Program-made: the position numbers and the translations under genes | Notes under the pieces: generated by a model | Told to the model about the DNA's origin: nothing | Database searches by the model: none | What the model saw: the letters and a program-made list of their open reading frames with translations, nothing else | DNA from: Janthinobacterium sp. GW458P | GTDB taxonomy: Bacteria; Pseudomonadota; Gammaproteobacteria; Burkholderiales; Burkholderiaceae_D | Length of the DNA: 64,000 nucleotides | Direction: 5' to 3' | Assembly: GCF_002127585.1 (NCBI RefSeq) | Contig: NZ_NEGZ01000017.1 | Coordinates: 20,963-84,962 of the forward strand | Shown: in pieces, positions 52,911 to 61,984 of the stretch | How positions within the stretch are numbered: the stretch's first letter is position 1 | How the letters are laid out: each line of letters opens with the position of its first letter

Positions 52911-53165
52911 TTGATTCAATCTGTTTACATGGAACTACCAAGAGGTGCAAGTGGCTGGGCGGGTCAGCAGCGCCCCGAAGGCCCTTTGCTGGTAGCTATA
53001 GATGGAGAGAAAACCTATTTCATTTATCAAAGATACGGACAAGCAAATGCTGTTGATATTGATACTGGTCTAGTAAGTGATGCTCCTAGAAACCCACTGT
53101 ATCTGCACAAATGGGCGATTTATGAGAACGAATCCCACGAACTGCTTCTGCAAGGCGGCGCCTAA
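52911..53165 (+). CDS. Small hypothetical protein (84 residues)
   Basis: Frame begins with TTG 52911 directly after the TGA of the previous gene; the first ATG is at 52929 (MELPRGASGWAGQQRPEGPL). The product is aromatic-rich (KTYFIYQRYGQANAVDIDTG, LYLHKWAIYENESHELLLQG) and soluble. Both genes follow second-repeat copy 2 and lie close to tRNA-Ser. Not recognised; toxin, antitoxin or immunity roles cannot be told apart. Confidence 0.5.
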   Translation: MIQSVYMELPRGASGWAGQQRPEGPLLVAIDGEKTYFIYQRYGQANAVDIDTGLVSDAPRNPLYLHKWAIYENESHELLLQGGA

Positions 53166-53263
53166 ACATCGTGCGAGCATCTGTACAAGCTAACCCACAG
53201 TCTCGTGCGGCGCTCATAGTTCCCCTATATCCGTTTCCCTTCACGTAGGAGGGGCCAGGGTCA

Positions 53264-53520
53264 GGTCCGCCATTCGGACACGGACTGATGCGTCGGGTGC
53301 TGTGAAAGCTGGCTCAGTTGAAGACCTAATTAGAACCACGAACGCGCGCCTGCGGCGCGCGGGGCTGCCGCGCAGCGGCAGCGGTTGGAGGATTCGGGGA
53401 GGCTGGGCCGGTAGGCCCAGCCCTTCGAATCTCACACGCAGCGCGCGAAGGCGCCCTGCTTGCTTCCGCCAGGAAATAAAAAACCGCCCGAAGGCGGTTT
53501 CTTTATTTCCTGGCGGAAGC
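53264..53520 (+). repeat. Island repeat, copy C, joined to tRNA-Ser
   Basis: About 257 bases, the best-preserved copy. It contains three G+C-rich stem-loops, TTCGAATCTCAC, then ACGCAGCGCGCGAAGGCGCC and GCTTCCGCCA. Thus the tRNA-Ser 3' sequence is present in plus orientation, but interrupted by a hairpin-forming insert. It runs into the real tRNA gene, which is on the opposite strand. Confidence 0.75.
53462..53520. terminator. Near-perfect 27/28-bp inverted repeat ending in the tRNA-Ser 3' end
   Basis: The arms GCTTCCGCCAGGAAATAAA-AAACCGCC and GGCGGTTTCTTTATTTCC-TGGCGGAAGC differ by a single unpaired base. The inner part (AAACCGCC-CGAA-GGCGGTTT) is a normal terminator for the minus-strand tRNA. 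The outer ten bases are the tRNA's own 3' end and its inverted copy. Confidence 0.7.
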
Positions 53521-53600
53521 GGTGAGATTCGAACTCACGAACAGTTTAACCCGTCGCTAGTTTTCAAGACTAGTGCCTTCAACCACTCGGCCACGCTTCC
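53511..53600 (-). tRNA. tRNA-Ser(UGA)
   Basis: 90 bases with the CCA end encoded. The acceptor GGAAGCG pairs with CGCTTCC. The D-arm region is TGGCCGAGTGGTTGAAGGCA. The anticodon stem ACTAGT/ACTAG-type with loop CTTGAAA gives anticodon UGA. A long class-II variable arm (CGACGGGTTAAACTGTTCG) and the T-arm GTGAG-TTCGAAT-CTCAC follow. All serine-specific features are present. It lies at the right edge of the variable island, with repeat copy C directly at its 3' end. Confidence 0.97.
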
Positions 53601-53718
53601 AGATGGCAGCATTATACATAAAGGTCACCGGCTTACCAATGGCTAGTACTGTCGTGCTCTTATTTCCGCCAGCGGCAAGGGCCGGGGCGATGCATGCGCA
53701 GCACGCCGGGCAGATGCC

Positions 53719-55764
53719 CTACAGGCCCCAGTTTTCCCGCAGCGCTCTTTCAAACTCCCCCGCCGGCAAGGGGCGCGAGAAGAGGTAGCCCTGCACTTCG
53801 TCGCAGCCAGAACTCTTCAGGAAAGCCAGCTGCTCGGCCGTTTCCACGCCTTCCGCGATGACTTTGTGGTGCAGCTGCTGGGCGATGCTGATGATGGTGC
53901 TGGCGATGGCGCAGTCGCTGGCGTCGGTCGGGATGCCGGTGGTAAAAGACCTGTCGATTTTCAGGGTGTCGATGGGGAAGCGCTTGAGGTAGGACAAGCT
54001 GGAGTAACCGGTGCCGAAGTCGTCCAGCGACAGGGCCACGCCCAGCGCCGTGATGCGGTCCATGATGCCGATGACCCTCTCGATGTTGTGCATCAGGGTG
54101 CTTTCCGTGATTTCCAGCTCCAGCCAGGCCGCTTCCAGGCCGTAGCGGGCCAGGGTTGCCGCCACCCTGGCGGGCAAGGCCGCCGTGAATTCGCGCGCGG
54201 AGACGTTGACGGCCAGGCGGATGGGCGGCAAGCCGGCCAGTTTCCATGCTTGCGCCTGGGCGCAGGCCGCTTCCAGCACCCATTCGCCCACCTGCACCAC
54301 CAGGCCCGTCGATTCGGCCAAAGGGATGAACTCGGCAGGCGGGATCATGCCGTGCTGCGGGTGGTGCCAGCGCACGAGGGCTTCAGCGCCGATGATGCGC
54401 CCGCTCGCCAAGGCATATTTCGGCTGGTAGTGCAGCAACAGTTGCTGTTCAGACAAGGCCTGCCGCAAGCCCGTTTCCAGGCGCATGCGCGCCTGCATGC
54501 CCTGGTTCATGTCCTGACTGTAAAAGGCCACGCTTTCCGCTTCGCCGCCGCTGTCCTGCTTGGCGCGGTACATGGCGATGTCGGCCAGGCGCAGCAGGGT
54601 TTCCGCGTCCTGCCCGTCCTGCGGATACACGCTGATGCCGATGCTGGCGCCCACACGCAGGTCGTGGCCTTCGATCAGGAAAGGTTGCACGAGGGAAGAG
54701 AGAAGTTTTTGCGACACCATGCTGGCCTCGAAATGCTGGCCGATGTCGAACAGGCCGACGGCGAACTCGTCGCCGCCCAGGCGCGCCACCAGATCCTGGT
54801 CGCGCAATGCCTGGCGGAACCGCAGCGAGACCTGGCGCAGCAGCTCGTCGCCGATGCGCCGGCCCAGGGTGTCGTTGATCAGCTTAAAACGGTTCAGGTC
54901 GATGAACAGCACGCAGCCGAGCATCTTGCTGCGCTGCGCCACGCTCAAGGCCTGGTCGACCAGCTTGGCCAGCAGGGTGCGGTTGGGCAGGCTGGTCAGC
55001 GGGTCGTAATACGCGAGGTGGTGCAGGCGCTCTTCGGCCAGCTTGCGTTCCGTGATATCGGTGAGGTAGGCGATGAGTCCGATGGGCTTGTCGTCCATGT
55101 CCTGCAGCGGCGACAAGGACAGGCTGGCCCAGAAGATCTCGCCCGACTTCTTTCGGCGGCGCACCTCCATCAGGCGCCCTCCCTGCTCCAGGAAGGCGTC
55201 ATGGAAACCCGTGTCCTCGTCGTCGTACAGGAACAGGATGTTGCGCCCCACGGCTTCCACCGAGCTGTAGCCGAACAGGCGCTCGGCGCCCTTGTTCCAG
55301 CTGGTGATGTAGCCCGTCAAGTCCATCGTCAGCACGGATTCGTGCAGCTGGTCGAGGATTTGCGTCTGCTGCGCCAGCAAGGCTTCGACTTGCGCGTACG
55401 CATGCGTGGAGCGCTGCGCCAGCGAGTGCACCTGCAGCACGCCGGCCGTCAGCGACGCCAGGCTGGCCAGGTGGCGGCGGTCGGCGTCGTTGTAGACGCT
55501 GCGGCCGGCCACGGCGTAATGGCCAAAGCAATGGCCGTCGAAGCTGACTTCCTGCAGCAGGGCGGGCGTATCGCGCGCAAACGGCATGCGCGGCGCGGCG
55601 CCCTGGGCGCTGGCCGACGGCAGGAATTGTGCATGCGGGCTGGCCGTCACGGCGCCGGCGATGCGCCCCAGTTCGGCCATCAGTGCCGGGCCACGCAAGC
55701 GCACGACGGCGTCGCACAGGGCGGCGCTGTCACCAAGGTAATCCGACACCGGCAGCAAGGTCAT
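53719..55764 (-). CDS. PAS-GGDEF-EAL cyclic-di-GMP signalling protein
   Basis: 681 residues. A GAF-like N-terminus ([20 protein letters not shown]) is followed by a PAS domain ([20 protein letters not shown]), then GGDEF (RLGGDEFAV, active-site motif intact) and EAL ([12 protein letters not shown], with downstream [19 protein letters not shown]). It could both make and degrade cyclic-di-GMP, or one domain may be regulatory. Its ATG is one base after the stop of the HDOD gene, so they are translated as a pair. Input signal unknown. Confidence 0.93.
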   Translation of the reverse strand: MTLLPVSDYLGDSAALCDAVVRLRGPALMAELGRIAGAVTASPHAQFLPSASAQGAAPRMPFARDTPALLQEVSFDGHCFGHYAVAGRSVYNDADRRHLASLASLTAGVLQVHSLAQRSTHAYAQVEALLAQQTQILDQLHESVLTMDLTGYITSWNKGAERLFGYSSVEAVGRNILFLYDDEDTGFHDAFLEQGGRLMEVRRRKKSGEIFWASLSLSPLQDMDDKPIGLIAYLTDITERKLAEERLHHLAYYDPLTSLPNRTLLAKLVDQALSVAQRSKMLGCVLFIDLNRFKLINDTLGRRIGDELLRQVSLRFRQALRDQDLVARLGGDEFAVGLFDIGQHFEASMVSQKLLSSLVQPFLIEGHDLRVGASIGISVYPQDGQDAETLLRLADIAMYRAKQDSGGEAESVAFYSQDMNQGMQARMRLETGLRQALSEQQLLLHYQPKYALASGRIIGAEALVRWHHPQHGMIPPAEFIPLAESTGLVVQVGEWVLEAACAQAQAWKLAGLPPIRLAVNVSAREFTAALPARVAATLARYGLEAAWLELEITESTLMHNIERVIGIMDRITALGVALSLDDFGTGYSSLSYLKRFPIDTLKIDRSFTTGIPTDASDCAIASTIISIAQQLHHKVIAEGVETAEQLAFLKSSGCDEVQGYLFSRPLPAGEFERALRENWGL

Positions 55765-55765
55765 G

Positions 55766-56950
55766 CTACAGGTTCCGGCTGACCTGGATGGCCCACTGGT
55801 AGGCCTGTAGCAGGCTGCGCCAATAGGTTTCTCCATCGATGCCGGCGCGGCGCAAGCCGTCGGGCGGGGGCGCGCCGCTTTCCACCAGCGCCAGCAAGGC
55901 ACCCAGCTCGCCGTTGCGTTCAAGCAAGGCAGCGCTGACTTCGGGCGCCAGGTTCAGCGTGGCGATGATGTCTTCCATGGGCATGCCCAGCAGGACGTCG
56001 AGCAGGGAAAACACGCCCGCCATGAAGGCCAGGTCCTGCGCGTCGCGGTCGCCGCCGCGCAGCTGGCACAGCGCTTCCATCTGCGCCGCGCGCACGGCCG
56101 CCAGCGGCAGCAGCGCGTGGATCTTGCCATCGTCCTGCTGGCGCGCATACAGCAGCAGTTGCAGCCAGCGCTGCAGCTGGCGCCGGCCCAGCAGGGTGAT
56201 GGCCTGGCTGAAGCTGGTAATCGGCGCCGTGAAGCCGAAGGCGGCCGAATTGACCAGTTTCAATAAATGATAGCTGAGCGAGGGGTCTTGCTTGAGCGGC
56301 ACTTCCAGCTCGTGCGCGTCGGCATCGCGGGCCAGCAAGCCCAGCAGTGCGAGCACGCGGCGGCGCGAGGTGGCGTCTTCCGGCTCGCTTTGCTGGCGTG
56401 CATGGTGCAGGGCGTAGTCGCCGGCAAACCAGCTGGCGCCAAGTTCTTGCACGGCAGCAAGCTGTTCGGCATCGACGATGTTGTAGGCCAGGTGCGGTCC
56501 CGGCAAGGGCAGCAGCTGATGCAAGCCCGGCAGTTTTCCGGCCGCGTCGACGGCGAGCGCGCGCGCCTCGACCAGCGCCGCCGTCACGGGACCGGCGCCG
56601 GGGCCGTCCACGATGATGCGGTAGCCCGCGTCGCGCCACTGCTGGCATTTCTTCTGGATCTGCTTGTCGCCGGCAAAGGTGGCCGGCAAACGGAAAATGG
56701 TGCGCTGCGGCGCCAGTTGCGCCAGCACGGCCTCGTCCACGCCATGCGGGTCGGCCAGGGGAACGATGCAGTCGAGCGGCGCCAGGAAGGCATACGCATC
56801 GGCAGCGGCCAGCGCCGCGACCAGCGCCGTCATCAGCGGCACCGTCGATGACTGCGGCACGTGCAAGGTGACAGCGACCCACTCGTTATGAGCATTGGCA
56901 ACTGCTTGTAATCCCACCAAAGGAAACAGGTTTGATTCAGACGCTGACAT
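55766..56950 (-). CDS. HDOD-domain signalling protein (YuxH-type)
   Basis: 394 residues. The start at 56950 ([20 protein letters not shown]) is preferred over 57046 because the longer frame adds a Trp/Cys-rich leader without a ribosome binding site. The C-terminal half has the HDOD pattern ([40 protein letters not shown]). The N-terminal half is an EAL-like domain without catalytic motifs, the YuxH arrangement. It is translationally coupled to the GGDEF-EAL gene and probably works with it. Confidence 0.85.
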   Translation of the reverse strand: MSASESNLFPLVGLQAVANAHNEWVAVTLHVPQSSTVPLMTALVAALAAADAYAFLAPLDCIVPLADPHGVDEAVLAQLAPQRTIFRLPATFAGDKQIQKKCQQWRDAGYRIIVDGPGAGPVTAALVEARALAVDAAGKLPGLHQLLPLPGPHLAYNIVDAEQLAAVQELGASWFAGDYALHHARQQSEPEDATSRRRVLALLGLLARDADAHELEVPLKQDPSLSYHLLKLVNSAAFGFTAPITSFSQAITLLGRRQLQRWLQLLLYARQQDDGKIHALLPLAAVRAAQMEALCQLRGGDRDAQDLAFMAGVFSLLDVLLGMPMEDIIATLNLAPEVSAALLERNGELGALLALVESGAPPPDGLRRAGIDGETYWRSLLQAYQWAIQVSRNL

Positions 56951-57170
56951 CGGTATCTCAGTGTGGGTAGGGCGCCATAGTAAATAAACTGACCAGCATT
57001 GGCAACCCTGGCCCGACAGGGATGCCATTTCGACAGCAAGAATCATTCTATCCGAATCTCACCGGTGAAACAGTTTAATATTAGCAATAAATGTTCAAAA
57101 AAAACATTTCCCCGGGAAAGCCGCCTGTCATGCGGGTTTGAAAAAAACACACTGCTTTGCGCGCACCCGT

Positions 57171-57797
57171 TCAGGCGCCGCCGTGCGCGTGCTCGACCGC
57201 GTATTTGATCAGTTCGGCCTGTCCTTCGATACCGAGCTTGCGCTTGATGTTCAGCCGGTGCGTCTCCACCGTGCGCACGCTCAGGTCCAGTTCGCGCGCG
57301 ATCTGCTTGTTCGACTGGCCCGCCGCGATGTGCTGCAGCACCTGCTGCTCGCGCGTGGTGAGGAAGGAATCGTGGACTTGCGGGCGAGATAACTGCCGCG
57401 CCAGGGCCGCGCTGTAGTAAATGCCGCCGGACATCACCGTCTCGATGGCAAAGACAATATCTTTCCCCGGAGCATCTTTGAGCACATAGCCGCGCGCGCC
57501 CGCCTGCAGGGCTTGCGACACGTATTCGAGCTTGTCGTGCATGGACAGGATCAGCACGGCGATCTGCGGAAACGCCTGCTTGAACAGCGCCGTCGCCTCA
57601 ATGCCATTCGTGCCGCGCATATTGATATCCATCAACACCAGGTCCACCTGGTGGAGGCGCGCCTGGGCCAGTGCCTCGTCGGCGCCGCCCGCCTCGGCCA
57701 CCACGTCGAAATGCGCCACCGCTTCCAGGCGCGCGCGCAGGCCGTCGCGCACGAGGGGGTGGTCGTCCACCAGCAGAATTCGGATCGTGTCGCTCAT
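57171..57797 (-). CDS. NarL/FixJ-family response regulator
   Basis: 208 residues. The receiver domain has DDHP at 11-14, the phosphoacceptor Asp57 in VLMDINM and Lys in GYVLKDAPG. The LuxR-type helix-turn-helix is LTTREQQVLQHIAAGQSNKQ then IARELDLSVRTVETHRLNIK. The start at 57797 (MSDTIR) is preferred; an earlier in-frame ATG at 57809 overlaps the kinase stop as TAATG. It forms an operon with the sensor kinase. The divergent cstA gene is the likely target. Confidence 0.92.
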   Translation of the reverse strand: MSDTIRILLVDDHPLVRDGLRARLEAVAHFDVVAEAGGADEALAQARLHQVDLVLMDINMRGTNGIEATALFKQAFPQIAVLILSMHDKLEYVSQALQAGARGYVLKDAPGKDIVFAIETVMSGGIYYSAALARQLSRPQVHDSFLTTREQQVLQHIAAGQSNKQIARELDLSVRTVETHRLNIKRKLGIEGQAELIKYAVEHAHGGA

Positions 57798-57808
57798 GGT
57801 TCTCATCA

Positions 57809-59179
57809 TTAGTGGGTGGAGGAAAGGGCGAGCCGCGCCAGCACCACGGTGCCGGCCGCCGAGGACGCGATGTGCAGGCTGCCGCCGATGGCTTCCATGC
57901 GCTCCGTCATGTTGCGCAGGCCGATGCCGCGCTGCGGGTGCAGGGCGATGCCGTCGAAGTCGAAGCCGCCGCCATTGTCGCCGATGCGCAGCTCCACCGT
58001 CTTGCCCGTCTCGCGCAGGCTGACCTCGATGGCGCTGGCGTGGGCATGGCGCTCGCTGTTCGTCAGCGCTTCCTGGGCGATGCGGAACAGGACGGTATTG
58101 ACCATGTCGGGCAAGCCCTCGCCCGCCGCCGCCGGACTGGCCGTGAAACTGGCTTGCGCGCTGCTGCTGTCGTTAAATTCATGCACGAGGTGGTCGAGCG
58201 CGGCGGCCAGGCCCAGGTCGTCGAGGATGGCGGGGCGCAGGTTGTGCGAAATGCGCCGCACCTCGCCCAGCACCTTGTTGAGCTGCTCGGCGGCCCGCTC
58301 GAACGTGGCCGGCGCCTTGTCTTTCTGTTCGGTATTGCCGGCCAGCCGCGCGATGCCCGCCTCGATCTGCAGCTTGATGGAAACGAGCCACTGGCTGATG
58401 CCGTCGTGCAAGTCACGCGACAGCCGCGCCCGCTCCTCTTCCTGCGATTCGACCACGCGCTGCGCCAGCACTTTCAGCTTGGCGTCGGCCACGCGCAGCT
58501 CGCGCAGGTTCAGCGCCAGGCCGCAGGCGGCCACCAGCAGGGCGCCGAAGATGGCGATGGCGGCGATCAATTCCATGGTCGAGCGGATATTGCGCGACTG
58601 CTGGGCGTCCACCTTGGCCAGCGCCTGGTCCACGTCATCCATGTAGATGCCGGTGCCCATCATCCAGCCCCATTCCGGCATCAATATCACATAGCCGAGC
58701 TTGGGCGCGGACTTGTTCGTCGACGGCTTGATCCAGTTGTAGCGCTCGAAGCCGCCGCCGCTCTCGGCCCGCCGCATCAGGCGCTGGATGGTCAGATTGC
58801 CCTCGGCGTCGCGCAGCTCCCACAGGTTCTGCCCCACCAGCTCGGGCTGGCGCGGGTGCATCAGCGACCTGCCCTGCAAATCGTAGATGAAGAAATAGCC
58901 GTCGTCGCCATAGCTGAGCGAGGCGAGGATGCGCTTGGCCTCCTCTTGCGTGGCGGCATCCTTGCGCCCCGAGCCGTACAGGGAGGCGATGGAATGGCTG
59001 GCCAGGGTCACGTAATGCTTGAGTTCGGCTTCCTTGCTGGCCAGGTACGCTTGCTGGATGGTGGCGCGCTGCTGTTCTGCCAGCGTGACAGCCTGGTGCC
59101 GCACGGCAAACGCGATGGCGCACAGGGCGAGGATCAGCGGCGTGATGGCCAGGAAGATGACTTTCTGTCTGAGTTTCAT
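57809..59179 (-). CDS. NarX-like sensor histidine kinase with Cache domain
   Basis: 456 residues. TM1 is at about 8-25, the periplasmic single Cache domain at ~30-195 (YGDDGYFFIYDLQGRSLMHP, GTGIYMDD) and TM2 at ~203-222. A HisKA_3 domain follows with His258 in RDLHDGISQW, then a HATPase with RHAHASAIEVSLRE and NGGGFD. Cache domains sense small carboxylates or amino acids. The gene precedes the response regulator and is divergent from cstA, so it may sense the substrate imported by CstA (pyruvate or peptides), by analogy with BtsSR/BtsT. Confidence 0.92.
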   Translation of the reverse strand: MKLRQKVIFLAITPLILALCAIAFAVRHQAVTLAEQQRATIQQAYLASKEAELKHYVTLASHSIASLYGSGRKDAATQEEAKRILASLSYGDDGYFFIYDLQGRSLMHPRQPELVGQNLWELRDAEGNLTIQRLMRRAESGGGFERYNWIKPSTNKSAPKLGYVILMPEWGWMMGTGIYMDDVDQALAKVDAQQSRNIRSTMELIAAIAIFGALLVAACGLALNLRELRVADAKLKVLAQRVVESQEEERARLSRDLHDGISQWLVSIKLQIEAGIARLAGNTEQKDKAPATFERAAEQLNKVLGEVRRISHNLRPAILDDLGLAAALDHLVHEFNDSSSAQASFTASPAAAGEGLPDMVNTVLFRIAQEALTNSERHAHASAIEVSLRETGKTVELRIGDNGGGFDFDGIALHPQRGIGLRNMTERMEAIGGSLHIASSAAGTVVLARLALSSTH

Positions 59180-59250
59180 GGCCTGGCGTGCTCCGGCGGC
59201 GTCGATACGGTGGAAATCAATGATTTTACGTTGCGGCGCCGTGATCGCCC

Positions 59251-59281
59251 TGCGTAGTAATACTGAGCGTTACTGCGTAGT
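59251..59281. promoter_or_regulatory. Candidate response-regulator site upstream of cstA
   Basis: TGCGTAGT occurs twice (59251-59258 and 59274-59281), 23 bases apart. Between them AGTAA…TTACT forms an inverted repeat. It lies between the divergent sensor kinase and cstA, about 140 bases before the cstA start. Two-helical-turn spacing is common for paired NarL-family dimers. Confidence 0.4.
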
Positions 59282-59421
59282 CTTGCGCTTGCGGCAATTA
59301 TACGATTCCTGAATACTCGCCATAAGCTGCAGATACACCAAAAGTAACATCAAACTGGCGACGACCAGGCGCAGCAACCATCATCGCACGGCACAGCGCC
59401 CGTCACATCTCTGGAGGAAGC

Positions 59422-61482
59422 ATGAACCGCATTTTCAAACAGCTCGGCTGGGCAGCGCTTGCGCTGGCCGGCGCCGGGTCCCTGGGCGTTGTCGCCCTGC
59501 AACGTGGCGAACCGATCAGCGCGATCTGGATCGTCATCGCCGCCGTCTGCGTCTACCTGATCGCCTACCGTTTCTACAGCCTGTTCATCGCCGACAAGGT
59601 GCTGGGCCTGGACGCCCGCCGCATGACGCCGGCCTTCAAGCACAACGACGGCCTCGATCACGTGCCGACCAACAAATACGTACTGTTCGGCCACCATTTC
59701 GCGGCCATTGCCGGCGCCGGCCCCCTGGTCGGCCCCGTGCTGGCCGCGCAGATGGGCTATCTGCCCGGCATGCTGTGGATACTGGCCGGCGTCGTGTTCG
59801 CGGGCGCCGTGCAGGATTTCATCGTGCTGTTCATTTCCATGCGCCGCGACGGCCGCTCGCTGGGCGACCTGATCAAAGCTGAGCTGGGCGAGATTCCCGG
59901 CATGATCGCTCTGCTCGGCTGCTTCATGATCATGGTCATCATTTTGGCCGTGCTGGCCTTGATCGTCGTCAAGGCATTGACAGGTTCTCCATGGGGCAGC
60001 TTCACCGTGATGGCGACGATCCCCATCGCCCTGTTCATGGGCGTGTATTCGCGCTTCATCCGCGTGGGCCGCATCGGCGAAATCTCCATCATCGGCTTCG
60101 TGCTGCTGATGCTGGCCATCATCGGCGGCCAGTACGTGCAGGAACACGCGGTGCTGGGCCCGATGTTCACCTTCACGGGCACGGAACTGACGTGGATGCT
60201 GATCGGCTACGGCTTCATCGCCTCGGTCCTGCCCGTGTGGCTGCTGCTGGCGCCGCGCGACTACCTGTCGACCTTCCTGAAGATCGGCACGATTTTGGGC
60301 CTGGCCATCGGCATCATCGTCGTCGCGCCTTACCTGAAAATGCCGGCCATGACCAAGTTCATCGACGGCTCCGGCCCCGTCTGGTCGGGCAATCTGTTCC
60401 CCTTCCTGTTCATCACGATTGCCTGCGGCGCCGTGTCCGGCTTCCACGCGCTGATTTCCTCGGGCACCACGCCGAAGATGATAGAAAATGAAAGCCATGC
60501 CCGCTTCATCGGCTATGGCGCCATGCTGATGGAATCGTTCGTGGCCATCATGGCCCTGGTGGCCGCCTCGACCATCGAGCCGGGCATCTATTTCGCCATG
60601 AACAGCCCGGCCGCCCTGATCGGCACCACGGCGGAATCGGCCGCGCAGGCCATCTCGCAGTGGGGCTTCTATGTGACGCCGGACATGCTGACGCAGACGG
60701 CCAAGGACGTTGGCGAGCACAGCATCATCTCGCGCGCGGGCGGCGCACCGACCCTGGCCGTCGGCATGGCGCAGATCCTCTCCGGCGCCATCGGCGGCAA
60801 GGCCATGATGGCCTTCTGGTATCACTTCGCCATCCTGTTCGAGGCACTGTTCATCCTGACGGCCGTCGATGCGGGCACGCGTGCCGGCCGCTTCATGCTG
60901 CAGGATTTGCTGGGCAGCTTCGTGCCAGCGCTGAAACAGACGGAAAACGTCATCGCCAACCTGCTGGCCACGGGCCTGTGCGTGGCGGCCTGGGGCTACT
61001 TCCTGTACCAGGGCGTGGTCGATCCGCTGGGCGGCATCAACACCCTGTGGCCGCTGTTCGGCATCGCCAACCAGATGCTGGCGGCCATCGCGCTGATCCT
61101 CGGCACTTGCGTGCTGTTCAAGATGAAACGGGGCCAGTATGCATGGGTCACCATCACGCCGACCATCTGGCTGCTGCTGTGCACCTTGACGGCGGGCTGG
61201 CAAAAGATTTTCGACGCCAATCCGCGCGTGGGTTTCCTCGCGCATGCGAAGAAATACTCGGCAGCCCTCGATGAAGGCACGCTGCTGGCGCCGGCCAAGT
61301 CGGTGGCGCAGATGCGCCAGATCATCTTCAACGATTACCTGGACGCCGGCCTGGCCGCCTTCTTCGTGGTGGTCGTCGTCAGCGTGCTGTTCTTCGGCAT
61401 CCGCACGATTGTGAAGGCGCGCGCCGACAGCAAGCCTAGCACCAGGGAAACGCCGTTCCAGGCCATGCCCACGGTGCAATGA
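59422..61482 (+). CDS. cstA: Carbon starvation protein CstA / pyruvate-peptide transporter
   Basis: 686 residues, about 16-18 membrane helices. Family blocks are KHNDGLDHVPTNKYVLFGHH, FAAIAGAGPLVGPVLAAQMG and FHALISSGTTPKMIENESHA. Members import peptides (CstA) or pyruvate (BtsT); which applies here is not evident from sequence. GGAGGAAG precedes the ATG. The stop overlaps the ATG of the YbdD partner. It is probably regulated by the divergent two-component system. Confidence 0.94.
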   Translation: MNRIFKQLGWAALALAGAGSLGVVALQRGEPISAIWIVIAAVCVYLIAYRFYSLFIADKVLGLDARRMTPAFKHNDGLDHVPTNKYVLFGHHFAAIAGAGPLVGPVLAAQMGYLPGMLWILAGVVFAGAVQDFIVLFISMRRDGRSLGDLIKAELGEIPGMIALLGCFMIMVIILAVLALIVVKALTGSPWGSFTVMATIPIALFMGVYSRFIRVGRIGEISIIGFVLLMLAIIGGQYVQEHAVLGPMFTFTGTELTWMLIGYGFIASVLPVWLLLAPRDYLSTFLKIGTILGLAIGIIVVAPYLKMPAMTKFIDGSGPVWSGNLFPFLFITIACGAVSGFHALISSGTTPKMIENESHARFIGYGAMLMESFVAIMALVAASTIEPGIYFAMNSPAALIGTTAESAAQAISQWGFYVTPDMLTQTAKDVGEHSIISRAGGAPTLAVGMAQILSGAIGGKAMMAFWYHFAILFEALFILTAVDAGTRAGRFMLQDLLGSFVPALKQTENVIANLLATGLCVAAWGYFLYQGVVDPLGGINTLWPLFGIANQMLAAIALILGTCVLFKMKRGQYAWVTITPTIWLLLCTLTAGWQKIFDANPRVGFLAHAKKYSAALDEGTLLAPAKSVAQMRQIIFNDYLDAGLAAFFVVVVVSVLFFGIRTIVKARADSKPSTRETPFQAMPTVQ

Positions 61483-61682
61483 TGCTCGACGAAATCATCA
61501 AGGCGGGCCGGTATCTGGGGCAAAGCATGCGCCTCATGTGCGGCCTGCCCGAGTACGACACCTACGTGGCGCACCGGGAAGTGACCCATCCCGGCGAGCC
61601 GATGATGACGTATGAAGAGTTTTTCCGCGAACGGCAGGAAGCGCGCTACGGCGGCGCAGGCAAACGCGGCGGCTGCTGTTAG
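61479..61682 (+). CDS. YbdD/YjiX-family small protein
   Basis: 67 residues, overlapping the cstA stop (ATGA). The segment GRYLGQSMRLMCGLPEYDTY then VAHREVTHPGEPMMTYEEFF is typical of the YbdD/YjiX family, always found after cstA or btsT genes. A C-terminal CC pair (GGCC) ends it. It is needed for, or modulates, CstA/BtsT transport. Confidence 0.92.
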   Translation: MMLDEIIKAGRYLGQSMRLMCGLPEYDTYVAHREVTHPGEPMMTYEEFFRERQEARYGGAGKRGGCC

Positions 61683-61984
61683 GCTGACACCTGACCCAGC
61701 CTGCTGCGCGTCGGTATAGGCGGCCTGCGATGCTCACGGTACTTCAGTACGGTTGCGCTTCTCGGCCGCCTCTCCCTTCCGCTCGCTACGGCTGGGTCAG
61801 GTGTTGTTGCTCAGCAATAACTTGAGGGCGTTTCTTCGGGACCGCCCCTCGTTTCATCTCGTATAAGTTCCCCTCCCCTCTCTTCCCTTAGACCCACATC
61901 AATATCTAGGTGTGTCTTCGCGTCTATATTTTTCCAATAGGAATTAAATAACAGTCAACGGGCGACCGGGGAAGCAGCGAATTC
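61683..61984. repeat. Intergenic element with a 15-bp inverted repeat
   Basis: ACACCTGACCCAGCC (about 61686-61700) and GGCTGGGTCAGGTGT (about 61791-61805) are perfect reverse complements enclosing ~90 bases. A nested palindromic centre CGGTACTTCAGTACGG and GGCGGCC/GGCCGCC segments lie inside. The element looks like a dispersed intergenic repeat or a long terminator after ybdD. The remaining bases hold the promoter of the hybrid kinase. Confidence 0.5.

Noticed and set aside
40000..53600. Insertion sequences, integrase or CRISPR array in the island
   Set aside because: No transposase or recombinase motifs and no regularly spaced short repeats were found; the repeats present are long and few.
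59350..61479. 709-codon open frame antisense to cstA
   Set aside because: It is the low-complexity complement of a membrane protein gene (His/Asp/Gln-rich); cstA is unmistakable on the other strand.
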